Source of the DNA: Perca fluviatilis
Taxonomy: Eukaryota > Chordata > Actinopteri > Perciformes > Percidae
Reading direction: 5' to 3'
Length of the DNA: 64,000 bases
Assembly (NCBI RefSeq): GCF_010015445.1
Contig: NC_053118.1
Span: 21,255,937-21,319,936, forward strand
Part shown: in pieces, positions 49,701 through 64,000 of the stretch
Numbering within the stretch: position 1 is the first letter of the stretch
How the letters are laid out: every line of letters starts with the position of its first letter
Program-made: the position numbers and the translations under genes
Notes under the pieces: model-generated
Seen by the model: the letters and a program-made list of their open reading frames with translations, nothing else
Database searches by the model: none
Told to the model about the DNA's origin: nothing

Positions 49701-51999
49701 TTAGCATTACAAACCAAAACATTACAAACAGATTAGCCTACTCATACCCACTAATTAAGTAAAAGTACTAATACATCACTCAAATAAAAGTAATAGCCTA
49801 CGCTGAAAATGTTACTTAAGTAAGAGTATAGGCCTAATCAGGAAAATGTAGGCCTACTTAAAGTAGGCTATTTAAAAGTGCTCAATGCAAAAAAATGGCC
49901 GCCATGACTATAGCGTCTACTTTAGGCTATATCATTAGATTAGCATTACCCGTGCATTAATGTGTAAGCAGCTTTTTATTGTTGTAGTTGGTTTAAGGTG
50001 GTGCTACTTTTTTTTATATGGGAGTAATGATTATTTTCATTATGGATTAATCTCCTGATTTTATTTTCTGCATTGATTGCTTGGTTTGTAAAAAGTCAGA
50101 AAAGTCCAAAGAAATTGCGATCACAATTCCCCAGAGCCCAAAGTGAAACATTTATTATTATTATTATGAATATTAGTAATCATACATTGTTTACACATGA
50201 TTTGATAGTATACTCAAAGGCAGAGATGCAACTAAACTTCTTCATCGATTAATCTGTCGATTATGTTTTTAATTATTAGTAAATTAAAAATAGATGTTTG
50301 ATCCTGCTGCCCAATTCAAAGTTCAATAAAGTACAATGAGCTTCAAATCAGGTGTGGCAATACAGCAACGTGGAAAGGGAAGATAAAAGCTACTCACTGA
50401 CAACAGGCTGATGGCAAAATGTTGTTTTTGTCTGTTTATATGAAGATATTAATTCCTAGAGGAAGAAAGAAAAAATAGAAAGGTGTATACTTCACGAAAT
50501 CCTCTGGTTTGCTGTCTCCATCTACAGGACAGATGAAGTACTATTACTGTGTGTTCAGCATGACAAATTTACTAAACTGTATGTAGACTAAACAAATAAT
50601 TACTTGTTGCATTAAAACAGTCTCTGCTAACAGATCTCCGACTGTGTGGAAACAACCATGAGTAAAAGATATGACAGAGACATTACTGATATCCTAGTGA
50701 TAGGGTTAAAAATTAGATTGACCTAGGCTGGTGATGATGGAGATAATGGAGCCAGAAGTTGCAATAGGGCTCATTCTGCAGACATACAGTTTGAACGGGG
50801 TTTAGGCTACTGTTACTTTCCCTCCTGTTGCCATGTATAGGCTGGTTGAGGCAGTGGACCTGTCCTGTCTGGTTGGGGTTGGCTGATCTGCTGAGTGGGT
50901 TTCCTCTCTTGCAGGAATGCTATTTGACTGTTGAGATGAGTACGTTGTGTTCAGTGTCACCTGTTGCTTGCCTGGAGAAGCAAAAACCAGCTCCGGCCAG
51001 TTCCCATGATATTAGAGCGATGTGACAAGAGGTGTCAGACTGAGCCAGCCCAGCGCTGTAACAGAGAGGGACCTCCCCCCTGTTGCTGTCCGAGGATCAG
51101 CTTTCTGCAGCAGTAACCAAGACACCCTGTGCCCACTCTGAACCCACCAGCTCCAAATTTAGACACAGAGACACAGAGACAAACTTAACTTGACTTCAAG
51201 TCCTATTTATCAGATTCACACCCTTTTACTCTGACCTCATGCTGTATTCTTCTATTGCTCACTTCCAGTTTAAGAAAATACTAGTTAACCCTTTGGAGTT
51301 ATTTTATCTCGTGACAAAGCCCAGTTTTAGCCCAGATATGAGTTTATAACATCTTTTGTTTTTACTAGTAGAGATTAATTTAGTAGGCCTATACCTCTCT
51401 GTTTCTCTCAGAATAATTTGTTTACCGACAGCTGTGCCTGACTCATAGTTCCTCTTCCTATTTCCATTTATTATATAATTACATGTTGATATGAATGTGT
51501 GGTTGTGCATTTTAGTCCCCAACAGGAACATTTTGATTAAATAGTGTCTGTGCATGTCTAGAGTGATCAATTGTTGTGATATAAAACAACCAGCCACTAT
51601 GGCTGTATGTACATGAGATGCTACAGGAGTGGTCATATATCACAAACATAAAACTGGGTCTGTGAAGGTGTGGACAGGTCCTTACTCAGGCATGCAGCAG
51701 CCACATGAGACAGAAAGGCAGATACAGAGCTGTCATGTTCTGGAATGTAGTAGCCTAGTTTCTATGACCCTGTTAACTATCCTTAGGTAGCTGCAAATCT
51801 CAGGTCATAAAACTAGTCTTGTGTTATGTGGTGTGTAGGCTATTGGCCCTCATCTTTTGCACTATTCCTTCCAGCCATATTGGTCAGTGAATATGGTATA
51901 ATTTATACATTTATTTCAGTATTTGGCTATCACACACGCAAATTAATTCAGTTGGCTACATATTATACAATCTCAGACTATACTGATATTGCACCATTC

Positions 52000-52210
52000 T
52001 CTTCAACTGTTGTATAGTTTTTGTAAATTTGTAAATTCTATTGTGTTGTTATAATGTATACTTAACAGTATTTTTTATATTTCTTACTGTCCTTTCTGTT
52101 TTTATTCTTTATATGTTAAGTGAGTGTTGCACTTTGAGAGCAAAGAACCGGAGTCAAATTCCTTGTTTGTTCGTAACGCAAACCTAGCCAATAAAGCTGA
52201 TTCTGTCCCA
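52000..52210 (+). mobile_element. Probable 3' end of a fish LINE
   Basis: The sequence reads CCGGAGTCAAATTCCTTGTT, then GCCAATAAAGCTGATTCTG. I recall these phrases from the 3' ends of abundant teleost non-LTR retrotransposons. No reverse transcriptase is attached, so the copy is severely truncated or the family call is wrong. Confidence 0.4.
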
Positions 52211-52280
52211 CTATCAGTGTTGCCGCCCATTCACAGACAAGGTATTAGCCTACTGGTGGTATACATCCTAACTGTAACTA

Positions 52281-52300
52281 AGAAAGAAAGAAAGAAAGAA

Positions 52301-52359
<59 letters not shown>

Positions 52360-52360
52360 T
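52281..52360. repeat. (AAAG)n microsatellite
   Basis: About 20 AAAG units with one one-base phase slip near 52301. Confidence 0.95.
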
Positions 52361-52880
52361 TATTTTGATAAGAGAGTCAATTGAGTCACTTCACCGACCG
52401 CGTGTCTACGGCAATGAGCTCGTGAGCATTCGGTTCCACTTTTCTCAATGGGGCACGAGCTCAGTCTGCTGCCTTCACGTGCCAACAGCTCGTATCCTGA
52501 GACCTGATGTAGGTCTATTTTACGACTATTTTCCACTTGCCCCCTTTTGTAGTAGGCTATCGTTACATATAAAGCATCAGTAAATTATTTATTAACAGTT
52601 ATAAACCCTTTATAACGGCTGCCTTACTAGAAAATGGCCCCAATAGTTCTTAAATGTCATTTATTATTAGTGACACATGAAATTAACCTAGGCCAACTCT
52701 GACTAATTTAGAATTTAACTACTAAAAACAAAATAAGTAGGATAACAAATAGGTATCAATAACTGACTTATATACATATATTTTTTATTATATTTTATGT
52801 GTTTCTGTTGTTGCCATTTTGAAGCAACGACAATCATTTTCAAATCATTTTAGGTTATTCATGTGCGCATGCATAATTAT

Positions 52881-53136
52881 TTCCACATATCCGAGGGCAC
52901 TTAAACGCAGCATTGCCGGTACTCTGCGTCTCATACGTCACGGTCTTTAAACTGAGCAGCCACACTGTCACTGAAAGTTTGGGACAAGCGGGGCGTCTCT
53001 GCTGCTGGACAGTTCGTCTTCGCTGTCAACATTTTTTTTTTTTTACAAAGCCTCCCAGTCGTTCAGTCTTCGTCCAGGTGACTGTGATTTAAGACACCGG
53101 CCGTTGACCTAGCTAGCTAAGTAACGTAATGCCAAA
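52881..53136 (+). promoter_or_regulatory. Putative sgk2 promoter and 5' UTR
   Basis: A modest rise in CpG over AT-rich flanks lies just upstream of the first coding exon. A CRE-like TACGTCA is at 52934-52940. The 5' UTR ends with a three-codon upstream ORF (ATG at 53129, stop 53138-53140) that overlaps the main ATG at 53137. Confidence 0.45.
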
Positions 53137-56060
<2,924 letters not shown>

Positions 56061-56769
56061 CAATGCTAAATCCTCTGGGAGCATGTTTGTTCAAATATTT
56101 ATTTAAATTATTATGTCCTAAATTATTAAATCAAAGTCTATTTTTAAACACTTAAGCAAAATGATTCTTACACTAACACTGCATGTTTCATTGGTTACTA
56201 AATTACAGTATATTTTTTACATTATTTGTTATTTTAAGCATCAGTTCATAATGTGAAATATGCTGGTCACTATTTCACAAGTCCTAGCTGCCTTAATGTG
56301 TAAGGGGGATGGAAAAAATATATGCAGAATCTGAAGCTTTATTTTTTAACACTTTACATTAATCTCTTTGAAATAGACAACAAACATGTATTGCAACTTT
56401 CCCGTTCTGCTATTACATTCACAGCTTACAAAAGTTACTGAAATTACTTTACAGGGTGCCTTAAAACCCTGTATAGTAACAGAGGCATTGTGCATCACAA
56501 GCAAAATACAGAACATCTTCTTGTGGCATTTACAAAAAAAACAATAGGATGCCAAGTCTGTTGGCAACTGTTAAACACAAATTGGACCCAGCTCTGACAT
56601 TATGTATGATGTATGATGGTGAGGTTTTTTTGTGACAAACACAAAAAGCCCATCACTGTGGAGAATCTAACGGGTGTCTCCATACTGAGAGAATCTGGTC
56701 TGATCCTTTCTACCTCACTTCACAAGACTGTTTATGAAACAGTTCATACGCAGAGCAGCTTCCTGTCTG
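56061..56769. other. Convergent 3' ends of sgk2 and the TMEM244-like gene
   Basis: AT-rich 3' UTR territory. On the minus strand, AATAAA (TTTATT on +, 56338-56343) is a good polyA signal for the TMEM244-like gene, giving a 3' UTR of about 430 bp. The sgk2 3' end must lie close by, with only ATTAAA-like candidates near 56124. Confidence 0.5.
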
Positions 56770-58311
56770 TCAGTAGAAGCTGAAGGATGCGTAGCTCTGG
56801 TCACTCTGGCAGGTGAAGTAAGCTATCAGCTGACCGTTGCAGATCATCAGAAACAAGCCGCTACCTATGAAACAACAGAAATATAGAGCATCAAAAAGAA
56901 TTGAGCTCATACAATTCAATGTACTTGCTATAAATTGCCAATTATGTTTGTTTTACCTAAAGCCAGCCACCACTGCCAAACCGTGGGAAACTCCAACATC
57001 ACTGCAACGTGGAAACAAAACGTGCAGTTTCACAAGGCATTCTGCTATTTGTGTGTGCACCTGGGTAGATGTATTTGCAAGATGTCCACTCACCTAGGCT
57101 GGTGATCATTACATGCAGAATTGTGATGGTGAGGGCGTAGTCCCACACCCGTCTCCTCACCACTGCAGCAAACAAAAGGCCGCTGCAAAAGTAGGTGAGC
57201 TCCAAGGACAGGAGGTTCACTGAGGGAGACCAACATATCAAAAAAATACAGCAAGTGAAAAAAAAGTCCATGCTCATTGTTGACCATACTGACTGCATAT
57301 AGTGTATTTACCCAAGTATTTGGAGTTAGATTCAGCAGGTTCGGTCTTAAAGTCAAATGGAATTAATCCGTCAAAGTGATCCAACCTAAATGTACAATAA
57401 GATGGAAAACTGCTGTCAGCAATTGCAAGAAAGTGTGTTAAACCACTTTAAAGTGTAAACATGTCTTATGTTGTCTACCTGGCAACAGGTAAAGTGAGGC
57501 TCCGTGTGGATAAAGTAACTAAATCTCACCTCTGCAATCACTGCTGCAATTTGCTAAAATGGATCCATTGCCAGATTAACCCACTATAACCCACTGCACT
57601 GTGTATGTATACCACAACCTCCAAATACAAACTGCAGACCACATGGCATCGAATTTCACCTACAGAACCAGTAAGAATATATACTGCCTGCCCTGGTTTG
57701 CTATTTGTTATCTTTTTTTAAAAACACAATTGTATTTAACAAACATTCACCGTATAAGGACAACAGAAACTAAAAGAAAAAAGTTCTTGCGGTATTTACA
57801 GGAGAGGTTGATAATGATGCTTTCGAGGGCTGGTTCGCTTGCGTGTGTGACTGTGCGCATGCGTGTGGGAGATTCTCACCTGAAGGCACCGAAGCACACA
57901 CTCCCAATCATGTAGAAAAGAGAGTAAAATATGACCAGGCATAGCAGCAGATTGAAGAGCACGGTCTGTGGGATTGAAGACAGAATATGTCACAATATAG
58001 CATTTGTGCATTACACACATCCACGCAAACACTAACCTGGAGCTAGCCTATCTGAGAGGCTATCAGGCTGCAGTAGGAAGCAGACAGCGACTCTATGCTG
58101 CAAAACCTGACCTGCTGCATAAAGTTTAGATTATGATCTGTGTGTTACAAAAACCTCAGACGTAGCCTACCATTAGGCTACTTGTCATATATAATCTTAT
58201 TTGATCGCACATGATTTCCCTACAGTCGATCCCGATTGATGTACTGCACATTACACATGACGCTTACTGTCTTCTTACCTTCGAGTCGACCGCTTTGCCT
58301 TTTAATGCCAT
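56770..58311 (-). CDS. tmem244: TMEM244-like four-helix membrane protein
   Basis: Function unknown in the family. Six exons, 5' to 3': 58279-58311, 57880-57965, 57312-57385, 57094-57219, 56957-57001, 56770-56864, all in phase, giving 152 residues (human TMEM244 is 128). Start MALKGKAVDSK matches the human MALQV opening. Shared motifs are IPFDFKT, LTYFCSGLLF, VWDYALTITILHVMITS and VMLEFP. Hydrophobic segments lie at roughly 13-35, 67-83, 90-110 and 115-135, so it is probably multi-pass. The C-terminal exon extends beyond the human protein. It sits between sgk2 and an l3mbtl gene on the opposite strand. This may be an extra ohnologue rather than the one-to-one TMEM244 orthologue. Confidence 0.85.
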
Positions 58312-61032
58312 CTCATGGTTTATACTTGATGTTATATTACAAAAATAATCAGCCTGCAGCACGATAGCCTACGAGCCCGTTAATCCCCTAGAAAAATGGA
58401 CTTCTTCTGCCATCTAGCGACAAACACAAGACACAAACCAGCGCCACCGACCGCACAACGGAGCACTGAACTCATTTCACCTCGTATCAGGGCGGCCTTT
58501 GTTGACTGAAATAAACACTTTTTCTCTCTATGTACCTGTTAGCTAGCAGCTGAATACATCGCCATGGATAATATGGCTATTCTATGTTTAGACGGTGTGT
58601 ATTTTATCAAATTATGATTAGCTATGGCTAAGGCGGCGCAATAAAATATGTAGCTTTATTATACCGGAGAAAGCATAACCGCCCTATGTGGGAGGGATTG
58701 AATACTGCAGGATAGCTGGAGATGATGTGGTTCATCATGTGTTTGGACCATCAGCGACTCAACAAATACTGCAAATCAATCTGAAAAACCCAGGAAGGAA
58801 TGCACACCCATAATCCCAATATTAAATTAAGTAGATTATAGCTGTCACATTAAAACCATGCATCCAGTTATGGAGATACAGCCGATTCGTGGCTTCTTGG
58901 ATGTTGAATTTCGGCTAAAATGTAAACCAGTGTTAAACGTAGAGTTTGATTAGACTAAACTCAATATATTTTTATATTCATCCCGTCCGACTTCATTAAA
59001 CGTTACTGGTTAAGATAGTCATCATGCACCAGCCGAAACTGCACGTTTTAAGAAACAAATCAGTCCAGAATATTGTGTAGCACGTTATTTGGGTCGCTTT
59101 TTGTTCAAACATTTCGCTTCGGGTGGTAAAATTACAGGCCGGAGTATTTAATCCTACAGTTAGCACCGATGTGTACAAACTGATTATCGCCTGTGCTCGG
59201 ATTGCATCTACACAAATGAGCTGTTTGACGACCGATGGTTTGTAACTGCATCCAGTTTAACAACAGGGGAACCAACCGCTCCTCAACGGTAATGGAAGAC
59301 ACTGCAGTCCCTGCGCTCCACTGATACACAGTCGTACTTCTTTAGGTAGCTAAATACTTTAAGGCTGTTATGAGCAAAGGTGGAACATGAACTCCAATCC
59401 ATCGATAGTATTCGTTATATCGGCACTGAATAGAGTTTTGGGCGTGTAAACAGGCCTAGTATTGACCACCGATAGTAAACTGAACTTTTCCGAGACCCAA
59501 AGTTGTCAGGCAGCGCATCTTGCACGCATGCGCATCCTTCTATCCAGCTCTAAATAAGAGTTAAAACAGAAACGAGGTGAGTTCCACATTTTTAAACAAT
59601 ACAGGCGTTAATACTCATTTATTGCCGTGAACAGTAGCACAGTTTGAAAAAGCGGCCTTCGTCATGCTAATTAGCGTAAGTTCACAATATTTCCACTCTG
59701 ATTTAAAACGGCGAGAATAAATCGTTTTTTTCAAGTTTCTATTGAAGAAATTAATCACGCAACAATGTTGAAGCTCGTAACAGTAGCGCGATGTTATTGC
59801 GAGTGTACGTGATGTTTTGCGAAATATTGGCGTTTTGCAAAATGCGTTTTCCTATTGTTATTAACCGGGAAACTTATTTATTACAGATTGTCCTTAGCTG
59901 GCTGCATCCAGTCACAATGCTACGGCTAGCAGCAGTCTAGCAATCCTCAGTTCAGTTGAACGGAGTGGAGCTAGCAGACTGTTAGCTTCATGTCTAGCTA
60001 GCAACCTGGGCTGACATTCCGTGACAAGGGGAAAGTGAAGAAAATAACTCGAGTGACGGAAAACACAAAGTCAGGAAATTACACAGCAAGCATTTGCCTT
60101 TGTTAGACGCGTAGAGGCTTTGCATGATTTGTTTAAATGGGTAACTTGAGTAATTTACATAGTTTAAACGTGTTGGTGGCCTCTTCCTATGCTCCGCCAT
60201 TTTGTATAAGACGAATGCTAATCATGGGCGCTCCTACATACACTTTATTTATGGCTAGAATAAAATTGACGTATCAAGTGCAAAGTCAAACTTAATCAAC
60301 ATCTATTAGCTCGGGCTGTTGTTTACTTTTAACATGGTTATGGCCACCATGAAAACAGAAAATATCACCTTAATTCAGTGTTGAACATGCGTCAAGACTT
60401 AAACGTTATATCGTAATATTAGTCGGATTAAAACGTTTTTAAGTTGGGCCAGTCAGTACAGAAAACAGTGTTTTCTTTAAAATCGATAAACAAATTACCC
60501 TCTCCCTTGTTCATAACCAGGCAAACAGCCGGTTTTAAGAGATACTGTTAAAACAAGGAAAAGATGAACTTGTGTGGTTAACTTCAAGTTTAGACCTCTT
60601 TCCTCATGTTTGTCAATGATCCTGATGAAGGTTCACTCTAATGGGGCCGTTTGTGCACGTATTTCCCTGTTAGTTGACCAGCAAAACAATATTATTATTG
60701 ACTGTTTTGTCTTAAATCGAAGTGCATGGTGTATCCTGCAAGCCAGAACGCAGTCGCCATCTAGCGGTGATGTTGGGTAATGTTGTTTACAAGTGCAGGT
60801 AGAAATTTTAGTCTTTGGGAGCACTTTGTAGGTAAAACCATACAGGGGGGCTGCTTCTCTGTGATAATCACGCACAGTCAGCACCATAGACTGAGAACAA
60901 TACAATGATTTGAGTCAGATTTGTGGACTGAACATTTATATTCAACCTTTGTTAGATTTTGAACACCTGTAACGTTTTTGTGTCAGTTGTCAGTATATGA
61001 CAATGTCTTTAATGTGACTGTTGTCTATGCAG
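58312..61032. other. Divergent intergenic region between tmem244-like and l3mbtl genes
   Basis: No coding gene seen. The start codons of the two genes point away from each other across about 2.7 kb. Sequence around 59.5-60.2 kb has somewhat more CpG than its flanks, and a YY1-like CCGCCATTTTG at 60194-60204 is typical of transcription start regions. Non-coding first exons of the l3mbtl gene probably lie here. Confidence 0.45.
60194..60204 (+). promoter_or_regulatory. YY1-like promoter element
   Basis: CCGCCATTTTG matches the YY1 core on the reverse strand (CAAAATGGCGG). Such sites often sit at the TSS of housekeeping and chromatin genes, so this is a candidate start for the l3mbtl transcript. 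A single motif is weak evidence. Confidence 0.35.
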
Positions 61033-61056
61033 GTCGGGGATATCAGAGGAGTGGGA

Positions 61057-64000
61057 ATGACCGACACTCCACCCAGTGATGGCCCCTCCCAGGGAGCAGA
61101 GTTTGACATGATGGGTGCTCTGGACTGGAAGGATGGTATTGCCACACTGCCGGGCAGTGACATCAGGGTACGAGAGAGATTTGTGTTCCTGTCCAGGATC
61201 ATCCCATCATACATTTTTATTAAAGAAAACATTAACCTTCAGAGGAAAAGAAAGAGAGAGATATTTCACACAGGATATTCCATATATTTATTGAATGTGA
61301 CTAGTTAGGCTGTCAGGAGACAAGATTAATTAAGGGGGACCTTAGCTGTACAACTTCCTGGGAGAAACCTTGATGAGCATACCTGTTTCTACCACACCTG
61401 TGTCTTTCAGTTCCGCATGACAGAGTTTGGGACTCTTGAGATTGTCACAGACCTAGAGGTCAAAGGGCAGAAGGCAGAGCCTAATCGCCAGACCTTGGAC
61501 CCAGCACAGTCTCACACTCCTACCCCTCCACCAGAGGGCCAATCACAGACTGGCACAGCCACAGCTCCAGCCAATCAGAGTCAGCCAGGATTGTCTCAAT
61601 GTAAAGGTATGACAGCACATGTTTTTAACCCTTACAACTTTGTTATTGTAAACAATTGCAGTGTTTACTTTTTATGCTCCACACGTCGGTTTCAGCCCTT
61701 CTTTCTGCTTTGTACTCTAGCCCCCGGTCCTGTGCTTCTGTCTTTAGAGGAGGGCCCCAGCATGGAGGGCCCCAGTGTGGAGGTTGGTCCCAGTGTTGAG
61801 GTTGGCTCTAGCGCAGACATGGGCCCAAATGGGGAGATGTCAAGGTGCCGGGCCTGTGGTGGCCATGTTCCCCGGGACACCCTCCTTCAGGGCAAATTCT
61901 GTAGCTCCATTTGTGCCCAGCCCTCCAGTGGCAGGTAAAATCCCACAGCTGGTATTCTCTGACACCTCTTTGTTGTCCTTCAGATTTTTTTTGTTTTGTT
62001 ATTTCATCACCAGTCAAATCTTACCTTTCTACAGATCCTCTCCAGGGGAAGCAAGGGAGAGTCAAAGTGTTGAGTGTGAGAGGCTAGGTAAACGTGTGCG
62101 CAAAAAGAGGAAGATCTATATGGATTCTGGTGATGAAGAGGAAGACAACCAAGAGGAACCAGAGGTGAGGAGCATACTCTAGTGCTTTGCCACTCAAGTG
62201 TTCAGTGATGTCTTGCTGTTATAATTCAGGTTTTGCAATAAAGTATCTAATTAAATTGTTCTATTCTGATCATTTCTCTTTTCTTCTTCTTTTCAAGTCA
62301 AGAAAATACACAAGATGGCTGAGAAACAAAGTTGATAGTTTGGATTATTGACACATTCTTTCATTCCACCTTTTGTAGGAAAAGGCCAAGACTACCAAAG
62401 GCAGAAGAGGTGCCAAAATTGCCAAACTGGGTATGTTAGCGACTGCTGCCACTGTAGAGGGAAGCGAGGGATGGAGAGAGATGTTTTCTTGTCTCAAAGT
62501 CTTTCTAAATCCCATAATAAATGACTGACATGGTTACCTAAATTCAAGGCCTTAACAGGTTTTAAATACAACTCAAGATAAGATTTCATGTCTTAAATTC
62601 AGTTTTATAAGTCTTAAAAATGCTGCAGCTTAATGTCGTGCTGTTGTTCTTGTGAGACATTAAACCTCTTGCAGATTGTCCTCTGAGATATCAACTTTTC
62701 AATTTCAAATTTGTAGCATGCATTTAGCATTTAGCAGGTCTTTCAATATCTTACCTCTAACTTATGAAACACAAGACAGAATGAAGAGTTTATTTGAATT
62801 GGGTATTAATTAGGTTCTATCAATGTTATGGGGTAGTTTTCACATGACCACAACATATAGAGTAATAGATTAAAATATTTTTTACTCTTAAATTATCACG
62901 ATTTCAGAAAAATGTCACATAAACTGAGCTGATCTGATACAATACATATAAAACTTGGAGAAGAGGTGTATCTGCATCTGTATGTTTTTCATGAATGTGA
63001 TTGAGGTCCTCATGTACCAACTACAGTTCATTACACTTAAGTCTTATTTGCCCAACCCTCAGTTACTGCCCCAGCCAATAAGAAACGGGCATGGAGCTGG
63101 CCAGCTTACTTGGAAGAGGAGAGGGCCATCGCTGCTCCTGTTAAACTATTCAAAGAGGTATTTCCCCTCATATACATTTTTATTTATTTATTTATTTTTT
63201 TAAGTATAAAGTGTATATGGTCTCAGATAAGCCAACTAACTGTGCTATGATGTACATGTGTCTTGCAGCACCAGTCGCTTCCTCAAAGCAGGAACAGTTT
63301 TAAGGTGGGAATGAAGCTGGAGGGGCTGGACCCGTCTCACCCGTCTCTGTTCTGTGTACTCACTGTTGCAGAGGTATGTGTGCTTATAGTTTTTTGTGAC
63401 TAGACCACATTTATTTTTTTATCCCTGTTTATAATTAAGAATTTGACTGTCCCATTGCCTCTCAGATTCAAGGCTATAGGGTCAGGCTTCACTTTGACGG
63501 TTACCCAGAATGCTACGACTTCTGGGCCAATGCTGACTCGTGGGATATGAAACCGGCTGGCTGGTGTGAAAAGAATGGGCATAAGTTATTGTTGCCTAAA
63601 GGTAGTGACACACACACACACACACACACACACACATCCATGCTTTTACAAACAACTTTACTTACTTGCTTTAAGTAAGTAAAGTTGCATGTTAAACAAC
63701 TTTACTGAGTAAGTTTGTCTTGTAGGTTGTAAGGATGGAGAGTTTAATTGGAGCATGTATGTGAAGAACTGTAGGGGTCAGCTGGCCCCAAAACACCTTT
63801 TCAAGAGCCTCAACACAGTGAGTATTAAGCACACAAAATCTGTATACTCTAAGGCCATCAGATTGTTCTTTAATTCAGGGTTTATTTCTGTTTAATGTTT
63901 ATTTATTTTTTATTTCAGTCGGTGACTCCGTCTGGATTTAGAGCAGGGATGAAGCTGGAGGCGATTGACAGGAAGAACCCATCATTGATCTGTGTAGCAA
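61057..64000 (+). CDS. l3mbtl1: Lethal(3)malignant brain tumor-like 1/3-type MBT chromatin reader, 5' part
   Basis: Polycomb-group-related nuclear protein whose MBT repeats bind mono- and dimethyl-lysine on histones. Exons in the window: 61057-61167, 61411-61606, 61721-61934, 62035-62164, 62379-62430, 63063-63157, 63269-63373, 63466-63601, 63726-63817, 63919-64000 (cut by the edge). Features: ALDWKDGIATLPGSD near the start; Glu/Pro/Ser-rich linker with repeated GPSVEV units; an FCS-type zinc finger (C-R-A-C ... KFCSSIC); a basic acidic-flanked segment (KRVRKKRK); MBT repeat 1 from about residue 275 (FKVGMKLEGLDPSHPS, HFDGYPECYDFW); and the start of MBT 2 (MKLEAIDRKNPSLICVA). ATG at 61057 follows an acceptor at 61032, so a 5' non-coding exon exists. 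The sequence is in places closer to human L3MBTL3 than L3MBTL1. The sgk2 neighbour argues for L3MBTL1, the TMEM244 neighbour for L3MBTL3. Confidence 0.85.
63608..63636 (+). repeat. (CA)n microsatellite in the l3mbtl gene
   Basis: A CA repeat starting 6 bases past the donor at 63602. Confidence 0.85.

Larger units (their letters stand above)
49701..52880. other. Gene-free intergenic region between ptpn3 and sgk2
   Basis: No coding gene seen. It contains a degraded dispersed repeat (about 50025-50290), a LINE-like 3' end (about 52000-52210) and an (AAAG)n microsatellite (52281-52360). The remainder is AT-rich without recognisable structure. Confidence 0.55.

Noticed and set aside
49472..49717. 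81-codon minus-strand frame in the CpG island as the missing ptpn3 N-terminus
   Set aside because: It does not resemble the PTPN3/PTPN4 N-terminal sequence and does not join in an evident way to exon 47943-48011; more likely UTR.

Overview
The window is vertebrate nuclear DNA, almost certainly from a percomorph-like teleost fish. All genes are split into small exons with GT-AG introns. The encoded proteins are vertebrate families (ESRP, EPB41L4B, PTPN3, SGK, TMEM244, L3MBTL). The non-coding DNA is AT-rich and crowded with (TG/CA)n microsatellites, tRNA-derived SINEs, an L2-type (TGTAA)n tail and Tc1/mariner-like remnants. There are no operons, CRISPR arrays or prokaryotic features.

Layout: (1) 1-1015, upstream DNA with a TA-rich foldback. 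(2) 1016-11649 (+), esrp1, an epithelial splicing regulator with three RRMs, with 3' UTR to about 12.9 kb. (3) 12.9-16.2 kb, a convergent intergenic region with an L2/SINE tail and a displaced copy of esrp1 exon 7. (4) 16250-31774 (-), epb41l4b (FERM protein, Ehm2), with a CpG-rich promoter to about 32.25 kb. (5) 34296-48011 (-), ptpn3 (FERM-PDZ-tyrosine phosphatase), with a CpG-rich probable promoter near 49.5-49.7 kb. Its introns hold a SINE with a clear target-site duplication, a short inverted-repeat element and a Tc1-like remnant. (6) 49.7-52.9 kb, gene-free. (7) 53137-56060 (+), an SGK-type kinase, best called sgk2. (8) 56770-58311 (-), a TMEM244-like membrane protein. (9) 61057-64000 (+), an L3MBTL1/3-type MBT-repeat chromatin reader that runs off the right edge.

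From memory of human maps, epb41l4b-ptpn3 matches a pair on 9q31 and sgk2-l3mbtl1 a pair on 20q13. TMEM244 is instead next to L3MBTL3 on human 6q, so the right-hand block looks like a retained whole-genome-duplication paralogon. Functionally, esrp1 (epithelial splicing), epb41l4b and ptpn3 (cortical FERM proteins) share an epithelial or junctional theme, but nothing shows that they are co-regulated.

Exon joins were worked out by hand from splice consensus, reading phase and remembered family sequences. Points to check first are: a homopolymer tract that interrupts the ptpn3 catalytic exon, a one-base frameshift in the sgk2 kinase domain, the duplicated esrp1 exon, paired donors in esrp1 matching a known localisation switch, and a CpG-dense unexplained block at about 34.5-35.05 kb.
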